Shown one piece after another: positions 1 to 6,426 of a DNA stretch of 6,846 nucleotides. The notes beneath the pieces are model-generated. The model did not search any database. It was given only the letters and a program-made list of their open reading frames with translations, and had not been told where the DNA came from. The position numbers and the translations under genes were made by a program. The first letter of the stretch is position 1; the number at the start of each line of letters is the position of its first letter. This DNA comes from UBA1731 sp964440985 (GTDB lineage Bacteria; Verrucomicrobiota; Kiritimatiellia; RFP12; UBA1067), in NCBI GenBank assembly GCA_964440985.1, contig CAYTWE010000068.1, positions 1 to 6,846 on the forward strand, in the 5' to 3' direction.

Positions 1-54
1 GATCTCTCCACATGCACCTCAAGCATGCGTGTCTGCCAATTTCACCACCCGAGC
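1..54 (-). tRNA. tRNA-Leu (anticodon GAG), 5' part, cut by the window edge
   Basis: Read on the minus strand, this is the 5' portion of a class II leucine tRNA. The acceptor strand GCTCGGG (54-48) is followed by TG and a three-pair D stem GTG/CAC enclosing AAATTGGCAGA. A perfect 5-bp anticodon stem CATGC/GCATG (27-23 and 15-11) encloses the loop TTGAGGT, which places anticodon GAG at 20-18. This would decode CTC and CTT leucine codons. The sequence then enters the long variable arm and runs off the window at position 1, so the T arm and 3' acceptor strand are not visible. The D-arm pattern AATTGG.AGACACG is typical of bacterial tRNA-Leu. The 5' end at 54 is set by the 7-nt acceptor count; the 3' acceptor strand needed to confirm it is missing. 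Confidence 0.93.
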
Positions 55-74
55 AAGGCGGAAAAACGGGGTGT

Positions 75-103
75 AATATACCATAATGCGCTGTGGCGCG
101 CAA
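75..103 (-). promoter_or_regulatory. Sigma70-type promoter for the tRNA-Leu gene
   Basis: On the minus strand, TTGCGC (103-98) and TATATT (80-75) are separated by exactly 17 nt. This is a good housekeeping-type -35/-10 pair. The predicted start near 68 leaves a leader of about 14 nt before the tRNA 5' end at 54. The assignment rests on sequence match and position only. Confidence 0.6.
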
Positions 104-113
104 GGGGGTTTTT

Positions 114-122
114 TGGTAAAAT
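114..122 (+). promoter_or_regulatory. Extended -10 promoter for the ABC transporter operon
   Basis: TGG followed by TAAAAT (117-122) matches an extended -10 element (TGnTATAAT) with one mismatch in the hexamer. No good -35 lies 17 nt upstream; 94-99 reads TGGCGC. The predicted start is near 129, one or two bases before the ATG at 131, so the mRNA would be essentially leaderless. This agrees with the lack of a Shine-Dalgarno sequence before that ATG. It points away from the tRNA promoter at 75-103, making the region a very tight divergent promoter pair. Confidence 0.45.
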
Positions 123-130
123 CTGCAACC

Positions 131-763
131 ATGTTCGAAGTGAGAAATGTCTGCTTTACACGCAATGGCGTGGATGTCCTTTCCGGAGTGACATTCGCCG
201 TTGATGCGGGCGAGGTTGTGGCCATTACCGGCGGCAACGGCGTCGGCAAGACCACGCTTCTCAAAGTGCTGGCCGGCATATGGCTGCCGAGTTCCGGTAC
301 TGTCGTGGCTGATGGTGCGGACGTCTTCTCCGAGCCGATTCGTCACAGACGCCGTCTTGGTTGGCTGAGCGAAAACGCACCGGCTGAGGACGACCTTACC
401 GTCCGCTCGTATCTCAAGTATCGCGCAAGGCTCAAGGGAGAGCAGTCCCGCAAGATCCGTCACCGCGTACGTGAGGCGATGTCCGTATGCGCCATCGAGC
501 CGCTGTCTGGCATACGCATCGGATGTCTTTCACGCGGACAGCGCAAGCGGGTGGCGCTTGCGGAGGCGGTGCTGTTGCGCCCGCGCCTTCTTCTGCTTGA
601 CGATGTTTTTGCGGGGTTGGATGCGGCATCATGCAAGGCTGTGGCTGACCTGGTGCGCTCGTTCAGGTCTTTTGCGGCCATCATCGTCGCCGGACACGAG
701 ACGGATTGGTTTGAGCGCATTGATGCGCGGGTGATGGAGATCAAGTCGGGGAGGGTCGCTTGA
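131..763 (+). CDS. ABC transporter ATP-binding protein, GldA-like (ABC-2 exporter class)
   Basis: This 210-residue ATPase subunit is expected to power the permease encoded directly downstream. Visible motifs are Walker A GGNGVGKT (residues 34-41), a Q-loop region GWLSEN (77-82) with Glu where many ABC proteins have Gln (a form common in Gld-type ATPases), signature LSRGQ (133-137), Walker B LLLLDD (153-158), D-loop GLD (162-164) and switch His189. The residue after the Walker B Asp157, normally the catalytic Glu, is Asp158, and the usual following Pro is Val. At 210 residues it is slightly short for the family but has the whole core. The start at 131 fits the family N-terminus (MFEVRNV). An upstream in-frame ATG at 86 would add 15 unrelated residues and lie across the promoter. 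The TGA stop overlaps the TTG start of the next gene. Confidence 0.93.
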   Translation: MFEVRNVCFTRNGVDVLSGVTFAVDAGEVVAITGGNGVGKTTLLKVLAGIWLPSSGTVVADGADVFSEPIRHRRRLGWLSENAPAEDDLTVRSYLKYRARLKGEQSRKIRHRVREAMSVCAIEPLSGIRIGCLSRGQRKRVALAEAVLLRPRLLLLDDVFAGLDAASCKAVADLVRSFRSFAAIIVAGHETDWFERIDARVMEIKSGRVA

Positions 764-2814
764 AGCCGATATTGGTTATTGCGGGACGCACGTTTGGCCG
801 TTTGGTCGGGCAGTCTGCGACTGTCCTCTCCGGTTTGGCGTTTCTTGCCGCCGCCGGCGCGTTCTTCTCCGAAGGTCTTTTCGCGGCGGAAGGACGTGCC
901 GTTTCGGTTCAGTCGCTCTGGGCGGTTGCCGCCGTGAGAGCGCTCCCGCTTCTTGCGTCGCTTTTGACGATGCGTCTTTGGAACGGTGATGGTGGTGCAG
1001 ACAATACGGAGATAGATCTCGTCGCTCCAGTCCCGGAGCGTGCATTTGCCTTCGGAAGGTTTCTCGGTGCATATTATGTTGCGGTGGCTGTCGTGGCGGT
1101 TTCCCTTCTTGTTCCCCTCTTCCTGCTTCCGCGTTGCGCACCGTCCATGGCCATGGAATTGTCTCCGCTTGGCTTTTTCCCCGCTTTGCTGTCGCTGTCT
1201 GTGGTTGCGCTGCCAATAGTTGCCTTCGGTTCGTTTTCGAGTGCGCTTTTCCGCAGGGCAGCGCCTGCCGCCGTGGTGACGTTTGCGGTCACGTGCGCCT
1301 TGCCGTATGCTGTCTATCGGGCGGCGATCGAGTGGATGCCTGTGGCCCGGATGAAGCTCGCCGAACCGCCGATGGAGGCGATCGTTGCCGATGCGGCGGA
1401 TGGATGCCTGTCTCTTGGCGCCGTATCGATGGCGGTGGCGCTTACGTTCCTTGCATTGTTCGCGGCATCGAAGGTTTTTGCGATGCGTCGGCTTGCAGGT
1501 GGCGGCAATGTGTCGCTTAAGATCTCGTTTCTGCTGTCTTTGGCGAGCGCCGTTCTTGCTGCTGCGCTGTTTTCCGCGTTGGCCAGCCGTCTTGACGTCA
1601 AGGTCGGGACATCTGTCGCATTGCGCACTGCCGCATTTTCCGCCCGTACGCGTGAAATCCTGTCTGACATTTCCCGGGAAGTCCGCATGACGGCGTTCAT
1701 TCGCCGCAGTTCACCGGAATTTCTGCCGGTTGCCCGACTGATGCGCGCCGTTGCCGCAGAATCGCGAACGGTCGCCGGTGCAGGTGTGGTATGCGAGTTC
1801 GTCGATCCGAGATGGAATCCCATTGAGGCCGGGAACATGGTCAAGACGGGATCCTCTGAGGGAACCGTGGTCTTTGCGTCGGGACGCCGCCGGATTGCCG
1901 TGTCGGTGAAGGATTTTGATGAAGGCGTATGTGCGTCCGCCATTCAACGTCTCACGATGCCTGCACGGTCTGAGCGCATACTGTTCACTTCCGGACATGG
2001 TGAGACGTCAATCGATGATTTCAGCCCGAACGGCGCAAGCGATGCGGCGCGGGCGTTGAGACAGGAGGGCTACATGGTCGAGTCGCTGTTTTCGGCGACA
2101 TCGTCGATTCCTGCGGATTGCTCGGTGCTCGTCATCTCTGATGCGCGCACTCCATTCTCCTTGGCGGAACGCAGGATGATAGAGATGTTCATCGCTCAGG
2201 GCGGACACCTTTTTGCCACTGTCTCGTCGAGCGGCGATATCGGTGTGAACGGCATTGCGGAGGCTTGCGGAATTGCGCCAAGCATCCCAAGTGAGGGTAC
2301 GCTTACGACGGACGGTTCCGATGTGGTTGTTTCCGAGTTTGGCGATCATGCGATATCGCGTCCGCTTGAGGGCGCTGCGGTTGTGTTTGCGCCTGGCTCT
2401 GTCAGATTTACGGTGGCATCGACGGCTTCGGGCAGTAGTTCCGGGTTTTCTCTCACGCCGCTGTGCCTGTCGGGAGACCAGGCGTTTGCCGTCGCTGCTG
2501 AGAAGGGCGCGTCCTTGAAGAGCGATCTGGCCATACGCCCGGCCAGGGTTGTCGTGGCGGGCGACGCGTCGTTTCTGCGGAATGGTTCGCTTGCCACACG
2601 GGCCAACGCCAATCGCGACCTGTTCCTCAATTCAGTCGCCTGGCTTGCGGGGCGTGACGTTTCAGGTTCGGCCGGTGTCGCCGGAAATGTCATTTCAGTC
2701 GGAATGGTTCGCAACCGTCGCATCTGGTTTGCGCTGTCGGCATCGTGCGGCATCCCGATATGTGCGGCGTTTGTCGGTTTGCTTGTCATGTTTTGGAAGA
2801 GGAGGGCGGCATGA
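760..2814 (+). CDS. Fused ABC-2 permease / GldG-like auxiliary protein
   Basis: This 684-residue inner-membrane protein joins two parts that are separate genes (gldF, gldG) in gliding Bacteroidota. The N-terminal ABC-2-type permease has about six hydrophobic segments, near residues 20-43, 53-72, 101-124, 139-162, 168-188 and 219-240. A seventh segment (255-275) leads into a large extracytoplasmic domain (about 278-654) of the GldG/ABC_transp_aux type. It has CEFVDPRWNP (345-354), the hallmark FTSGHGE (409-415), a solvent-facing stretch with GGHLFA (481-486), and VVVAGDASF (597-605). A final membrane helix (655-679) ends in KRRAA. The TTG start at 760 overlaps the upstream stop as TTGA and has GGGGAGG (748-754) five bases before it, so translation is probably coupled. 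Known homologues form a complex with a GldA-type ATPase. The substrate cannot be read from the sequence. Confidence 0.88.
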   Translation: MKPILVIAGRTFGRLVGQSATVLSGLAFLAAAGAFFSEGLFAAEGRAVSVQSLWAVAAVRALPLLASLLTMRLWNGDGGADNTEIDLVAPVPERAFAFGRFLGAYYVAVAVVAVSLLVPLFLLPRCAPSMAMELSPLGFFPALLSLSVVALPIVAFGSFSSALFRRAAPAAVVTFAVTCALPYAVYRAAIEWMPVARMKLAEPPMEAIVADAADGCLSLGAVSMAVALTFLALFAASKVFAMRRLAGGGNVSLKISFLLSLASAVLAAALFSALASRLDVKVGTSVALRTAAFSARTREILSDISREVRMTAFIRRSSPEFLPVARLMRAVAAESRTVAGAGVVCEFVDPRWNPIEAGNMVKTGSSEGTVVFASGRRRIAVSVKDFDEGVCASAIQRLTMPARSERILFTSGHGETSIDDFSPNGASDAARALRQEGYMVESLFSATSSIPADCSVLVISDARTPFSLAERRMIEMFIAQGGHLFATVSSSGDIGVNGIAEACGIAPSIPSEGTLTTDGSDVVVSEFGDHAISRPLEGAAVVFAPGSVRFTVASTASGSSSGFSLTPLCLSGDQAFAVAAEKGASLKSDLAIRPARVVVAGDASFLRNGSLATRANANRDLFLNSVAWLAGRDVSGSAGVAGNVISVGMVRNRRIWFALSASCGIPICAAFVGLLVMFWKRRAA
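2798..2805 (+). promoter_or_regulatory. Shine-Dalgarno that fixes the DUF4340 gene start
   Basis: AGAGGAGG lies five bases before the ATG at 2811. It sits inside the 3' end of the permease gene and favours 2811 over the in-frame ATG at 2745, which would give a non-family extension overlapping the upstream gene by 70 bases. Confidence 0.7.
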
Positions 2815-4475
2815 AAAACGGACGGACGATAGCCTTGCTCCTTTCGCTCAGTGCGGTGTTTGCGTTTGCGCTTGCCGTGGTGTCGTGGATGAAATGTCCA
2901 TCGTCGTCCATTAGGCGCACTACGCTCTCCGGGATGGATCCGGCCTCCATATCGTCCGTTGTGATAGATCGCACAACACGCGACGGACATCCGTTGCGCA
3001 TCGAGCTTGTGCGTATCGGCGGGAAGTGGAGATTGAGCAGTCCGATGGACGCAGAGGCGGATGCCGAGACGGTGAACGGCATCATGGATGCCGTTGTGTT
3101 CGCTGAACCGCAGGATTCCCTGTCGTGCAGGGACATGGCTACGCTTGGTCGGACAATGCGTGATTTCGGATTGGCTTCGCCGCGAGTGTCTGTGACGCTT
3201 GCCGGAGATGGCGTATGCGAGACGTACGCTTTCGGAAGGGAAACGGCTGCCGGCGGAGAGGTCTATGTCCGGCAGGAGGGCTTTGACTTTGTGTTTACGG
3301 TGCATTCCCGCGCTTTGGAGGCATTGGTGCGTCCGGCGGGTGAATTCCGGCGTCGCAATCTTTTCTCGTTCATTCCTGGCGATGTCGTCGATATCGGCAT
3401 GAAGAAGGCCGGCGAACCTTTGTCTAAAATCACGCGATCTGGCGGAGGGTGGCGGCTTTGTGAACCGCTTTACGCACCGGCCGACCGCAAGGTCGCTGAC
3501 GGGCTGCTGAATGCGATATGCTCCGCACGGATCGTGTCGTATGCACGGCGCGGAGAGGCGATGCGCGTCGGGCTTGGCGTGGACGATGGCGGATACGTCC
3601 TGACCGTCCGCAGTTCGCTTGGCGGCATTGAAAAGGTTGTGTTCGGTTCTGCGGCGGGGACTAACGAGGTTTGGGCGCTTTCCCCTGAAGGTGCGGTGGT
3701 GAAGGTTTCCTCCGCGTTGCTTGAAACCTGCAGAGACTGCCAGCAGACGCTTGAGGATACCCGCGTGTTCCCTGTGGATGCGTCGTCCGTCACATCCATA
3801 TCAGTCTCCGAGGGGTTTCCGGCGTACATGCTGTCCCGCAGAGATGCGTCGGATGCGTGGCGCCTTGTTTCGCCTGTTGATGCGCCCGCCGATGCCGCCA
3901 ATGCCGAACGTATGCTCGCGAAGGTGCTTGCCATACGGGGCATTGATGTGATATCGGTGGGGACGAATTCTTTGAGCGTCACAGTCGGAACGGCGACTAC
4001 AAATTTTCCCGTATGCGTCTTGTCGGCGGACTTCTTGCCGGATGGGATGCGTCTTGCGGATCTTCGCGACAGGCTTCTGATACGATGTCCCGCCGAAAAG
4101 GTGAAGCGGGTGCGCGTAGGCACTGCTGCCGGAGTGGAATGGGAGATGCGGGGCGGCGTTGCGCTGCGCAACGGCGAAGAGAGCCACGGGCTTTTCGAGC
4201 TTCTGTCGAACGGAATAGTGGCCGAGGGCGTCGAGACTGTGATGCTGAGGAAGGAGGACTTCAGCCGTTGCGGATTCGACCGGCCATCCTATACGATAGC
4301 ATTTGAACTTGATGACGCAGAATCGGCCTTGCGTACACTGCTGCTTGGGGATGCTGCGCCAGGCGGAGGGCGCTTCGCCACAATCGGGGGTTCGGATGCC
4401 GCGTTCATCCTTTCAGCCGCAACAGTTTCCACGCTTACAAGACCAGATGAAGAGACCCTGAAGGAGAAGAAATGA
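2811..4475 (+). CDS. DUF4340 domain protein with about four repeated modules, membrane-anchored
   Basis: This 554-residue protein has an N-terminal signal-anchor helix (about 7-27), followed by a long extracytoplasmic part. Three clear copies of a DUF4340-like motif are visible: W73RLSSPMDAEAD, W214RLCEPLYAPAD and W350RLVSPVDAPAD, each followed by a helix of the type xxVxxxLxAI. A weaker fourth starts at W444EM. Second half-modules of the type GLxxP...VxVxL...VxFG appear at 120-142, 254-279 and 488-513. The ATGA overlap with the permease and a strong Shine-Dalgarno indicate translational coupling. DUF4340 genes commonly sit next to GldG-type genes, so this is probably an accessory subunit of the same envelope complex, possibly a periplasmic scaffold. 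The biochemical role of the family is not established. It ends in a charged KEKK tail. Confidence 0.85.
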   Translation: MKNGRTIALLLSLSAVFAFALAVVSWMKCPSSSIRRTTLSGMDPASISSVVIDRTTRDGHPLRIELVRIGGKWRLSSPMDAEADAETVNGIMDAVVFAEPQDSLSCRDMATLGRTMRDFGLASPRVSVTLAGDGVCETYAFGRETAAGGEVYVRQEGFDFVFTVHSRALEALVRPAGEFRRRNLFSFIPGDVVDIGMKKAGEPLSKITRSGGGWRLCEPLYAPADRKVADGLLNAICSARIVSYARRGEAMRVGLGVDDGGYVLTVRSSLGGIEKVVFGSAAGTNEVWALSPEGAVVKVSSALLETCRDCQQTLEDTRVFPVDASSVTSISVSEGFPAYMLSRRDASDAWRLVSPVDAPADAANAERMLAKVLAIRGIDVISVGTNSLSVTVGTATTNFPVCVLSADFLPDGMRLADLRDRLLIRCPAEKVKRVRVGTAAGVEWEMRGGVALRNGEESHGLFELLSNGIVAEGVETVMLRKEDFSRCGFDRPSYTIAFELDDAESALRTLLLGDAAPGGGRFATIGGSDAAFILSAATVSTLTRPDEETLKEKK

Positions 4476-5515
4476 AAGTGCTTGTCACTGGAGGAAGCGG
4501 ATTCCTCGGCATAAATCTCGTTCGCAAACTGCGTGAGAAGGGTGTGGACGAGATACGCATCCTCGACATTGCGGATTTCGACTACCCGGAGAAGAACGAG
4601 CCGTGGCTCAACTTCACTTTGGGTGACGTGCGCGATGCGGCGGTCGTTGACAAGGTGTCGGACGGATGTGACGTCGTGATAAATGCCGCAGCGGCGCTGC
4701 CGCTCTATTCTCCAGAGGATATCCGCACCACCGAGGTGGACGGCATCCGCAACGTGCTTGCATCGGCAAGGAGGTTTGGCGTCAGGCGCGTGGTGCAGAT
4801 ATCGTCAACGGCGGTGTACGGTGTGCCGAAGAGGCACCCCATATACGAAACAGACGAACTTGTCGGCGTAGGCCCTTATGGACACGCCAAGATTGAGGCG
4901 GAGGAGATTTGCCGTCAGGCTCGCGCCGATGGTCAACCTGTGTGCGTGATACGTCCGAAGAGCTTCATAGGTCCGGAACGGCTCGGAGTGTTTGCCCTGT
5001 TCTACGATTGGGCGTATACAGGTCATGGATTCCCGATGATAGGGAGCGGAAAGAATCGCTATCAGCTGATGGACGTGGAGGATCTGTGCGATGCGCTCTG
5101 GAATGCGATGACATATCCGGACGAAAGGGTCAACACGGAGTTCAACATCGGTGCCAAGGAGTTCACAACCATGAGGGAGGACTATCAGGCGGTGTTGGAC
5201 AGGGCGGGGCACGGCAAGAGAATCAGAGGCCTTCCCGTAAAGCCGATAGTGTTTATCCTGAGGATTCTTGAGGCACTTAAACTGTCTCCGCTGTACCCGT
5301 GGGTGTACGAGACGGCGTCCACGGACAGTTTCGTCTCGATAGAGCGTGCGGAAAAGATGCTGGACTTCAAACCTCGCTATTCTAACAAGGATGCGCTTGT
5401 GAGGAACTACGACTGGTACTGCGAACATCTTTCCGAATTCAGCGGCAAGACCGGCGTGTCTCATCGCGTCCCGTGGAAGCAGGGGCTTCTTGCCTGCGCC
5501 AAATGGTTCTTCTGA
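4472..5515 (+). CDS. NAD-dependent epimerase/dehydratase (extended SDR, nucleotide-sugar type)
   Basis: This 347-residue cytoplasmic enzyme has a full extended-SDR core. The Rossmann dinucleotide loop is GGSGFLG (7-13), an acidic Asp32 ends beta2 (favouring NAD), GDVRD is at 51-55, NAAA is at 71-74, the catalytic Ser/Thr region is QISSTAVYG (109-117), and the catalytic pair is Y136xxxK140. RPKSFIGPER (161-170) and the later VEDLCDAL (202-209) are typical of nucleotide-sugar epimerases and dehydratases. The C-terminus (roughly 326-347, ending in ACAKWFF) is amphipathic. The start overlaps the DUF4340 stop as ATGA, with AAGGAG (4461-4466) five bases upstream, so the gene belongs to the exporter operon. 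It could be a UDP-sugar 4-epimerase, a reductase or a 3beta-HSD-like enzyme; the substrate is not readable. Its place in the operon hints at a cell-surface glycan role, which is inference. Confidence 0.9.
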   Translation: MKVLVTGGSGFLGINLVRKLREKGVDEIRILDIADFDYPEKNEPWLNFTLGDVRDAAVVDKVSDGCDVVINAAAALPLYSPEDIRTTEVDGIRNVLASARRFGVRRVVQISSTAVYGVPKRHPIYETDELVGVGPYGHAKIEAEEICRQARADGQPVCVIRPKSFIGPERLGVFALFYDWAYTGHGFPMIGSGKNRYQLMDVEDLCDALWNAMTYPDERVNTEFNIGAKEFTTMREDYQAVLDRAGHGKRIRGLPVKPIVFILRILEALKLSPLYPWVYETASTDSFVSIERAEKMLDFKPRYSNKDALVRNYDWYCEHLSEFSGKTGVSHRVPWKQGLLACAKWFF

Positions 5516-5516
5516 T

Positions 5517-5540
5517 GCAAATGGAAGGGCAAATGGAAGG
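5517..5540 (+). repeat. Two tandem copies of a 12-bp unit
   Basis: GCAAATGGAAGG occurs twice in immediate succession (5517-5528 and 5529-5540), starting two bases after the epimerase stop. The end of the second copy forms the first bases of the terminator stem. Confidence 0.7.
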
Positions 5541-5571
5541 GGAGCGAAGGATGTGTCTTCGCTCCCCTTTT
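5537..5571 (+). terminator. Rho-independent terminator of the exporter-epimerase operon
   Basis: A perfect 13-bp GC-rich stem is formed by AAGGGGAGCGAAG (5537-5549) and its complement (5557-5569), with a 7-nt loop GATGTGT. A short T-run (5568-5571) follows. It starts about 20 bases after the epimerase stop. It also faces the end of the convergent heat-shock operon (stop at 5597). On that strand the hairpin is followed by CCATTTGCCC without a T-run, so minus-strand termination would be weaker. Confidence 0.85.
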
Positions 5572-5596
5572 GTCCTGCGATTTCGTCAGGTGATCC

Positions 5597-5932
5597 TTAC
5601 AGGATCTCGATTTTCTTCGGTTGCATCTCAGGACGCTTCTTTATCAGTACGGTCAGAATTCCGTTTTCGATTCTCGCCGTAAGCGTTGAGGGGTCAGCCC
5701 TTTCAGGGATCTCCGCGCTTATTGCATAGTTCACGTTCTCGAATTCCGATGCGACCTGCTTGAACCCCGCGGGATTCTGGTGCTTTGCGTGGGTCTTCAG
5801 CGTGAGTGTTCTGCCTTCGATGTGAAGGTCGGCGTCGCCTTTGCCGACGCCCGGCACCACGATTTTCATTTCATACTCTTCGGGGCGTTCTGAAAGCGTT
5901 GCCGAAGGGACTACATATTTTTCCTCGTTCAT
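5597..5932 (-). CDS. hsp20: Small heat-shock protein, Hsp20/alpha-crystallin family (second gene of pair)
   Basis: This 111-residue protein is nearly all alpha-crystallin domain. It has a very short N-terminal arm (about 15 residues), then YEMKIVVPGVGKGDADLHIEGRTLTL (20-45), which matches the family beta-strands around the conserved PGV. The NYAISAEIPERAD segment (68-80) matches the FxLP region, and ENGILTVLIKK (89-99) matches the signature A-x-x-x-N-G-x-L. The C-terminal IEI (108-110) is the I-x-I anchor that docks into neighbouring dimers. Such proteins are ATP-independent holdases that bind unfolding proteins. The ATG at 5932 has AAAGGAG (5947-5941) eight bases upstream. Only 23 bases separate it from the upstream Hsp20 gene, so the two are co-transcribed. 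The short arm suggests smaller oligomers than its partner forms, which is inference. Confidence 0.92.
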   Translation of the reverse strand: MNEEKYVVPSATLSERPEEYEMKIVVPGVGKGDADLHIEGRTLTLKTHAKHQNPAGFKQVASEFENVNYAISAEIPERADPSTLTARIENGILTVLIKKRPEMQPKKIEIL

Positions 5933-5955
5933 GTTGATTGCTCCTTTCTTTGCTG

Positions 5956-6372
5956 TCAGCCTTCGATTGTGATATGGCGTATGCCGGTTTTCTCCGCCTT
6001 CGGAAGTTCAATCCGGAGTATTCCGTTAATGAACTTTGCGTTGGCCTTGTCGGCATTCACCCTGAACGGCAGCTCTATGCGGCGCGACCATGCGGGCGAA
6101 GGTGTTTCAGCGGCTTTGCCCGTATCGGCGTCAGTCGCTGCGGCTGGCTTGTCTGCAATTACCACTGCCTGCGGCTCAAGTGACAATTCTATGTCTTTCG
6201 CTGTTTTGCCTGGAAGTTCAAGGTCGATGATGGCCGCATTGTCGTCAAGAAACACGTTGACGGGCGGAAAATGTCCGCAGACTCGCGCTCTCATGTTCTT
6301 GAACGCCTGACTGTCCGCATCGAGGAGATCGCCGAGGATGCTCCATGGATTTATGTTCAGCATTGTATTCAT
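5956..6372 (-). CDS. hsp20: Small heat-shock protein, Hsp20/alpha-crystallin family (first gene of pair)
   Basis: This 138-residue protein has an N-terminal arm with a hydrophobic stretch (residues 1-35, including NPWSILGDLL). The alpha-crystallin domain follows: VNVFLDDNAAIIDLELPGK (38-56), then IELSLEPQAVVIADK (61-75). An Ala/Asp/Thr-rich loop (76-93) sits where the dimerisation loop lies. RRIELPFRVNADKANAKFINGILRIELPK (97-125) holds the LPF and NGIL signatures, and the I-x-I anchor is ITI (134-136). It should act as an ATP-independent holdase, probably with the adjacent smaller Hsp20. The ATG at 6372 is preceded by AAAAAGGAG (6389-6381) with an 8-base gap. A second ATG at codon 4 is less well spaced. 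A sigma54-type promoter lies just upstream (6410-6426). The two proteins differ clearly in sequence, so they are not a recent duplication. Confidence 0.93.
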   Translation of the reverse strand: MNTMLNINPWSILGDLLDADSQAFKNMRARVCGHFPPVNVFLDDNAAIIDLELPGKTAKDIELSLEPQAVVIADKPAAATDADTGKAAETPSPAWSRRIELPFRVNADKANAKFINGILRIELPKAEKTGIRHITIEG

Positions 6373-6409
6373 TTGTTTTGCTCCTTTTTATTTCCAACGC
6401 ATTACCGTT

Positions 6410-6426
6410 AGCAATTGCCGTGCCAA
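6410..6426 (-). promoter_or_regulatory. Sigma54 (-24/-12) promoter for the hsp20 pair
   Basis: On the minus strand, 6426 to 6410 reads TTGGCACGGCAATTGCT, matching YTGGCAC-N5-TTGCW. The essential GG (6424-6423) and GC (6412-6411) are ten bases apart. The predicted start near 6399 gives a 5' leader of about 27 nt containing the Shine-Dalgarno of the first hsp20 gene. The match and position are seen directly; use by RpoN is inferred. A poor sigma70 reading (TTGGCA, 16-nt gap, TAATGC) overlaps it. Confidence 0.7.

Noticed and set aside
86..130. An upstream ATG start for the ABC ATPase.
   Set aside because: It would add 15 residues unlike the family N-terminus and would start within the minus-strand promoter, before the best plus-strand -10 element.
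19..279. A minus-strand open frame over the tRNA and the ATPase start.
   Set aside because: Its C-terminal residues ARVVKLADTHA are the usual artefact of translating tRNA-Leu, and the rest is antisense to the ATPase gene.
2346..3305. A long (319-codon) minus-strand open frame across the permease/DUF4340 junction.
   Set aside because: It is antisense to two genes with strong family motifs and overlapping start/stop signals, has low-complexity basic composition, and shows no recognisable domain; GC-rich DNA commonly leaves such frames open.
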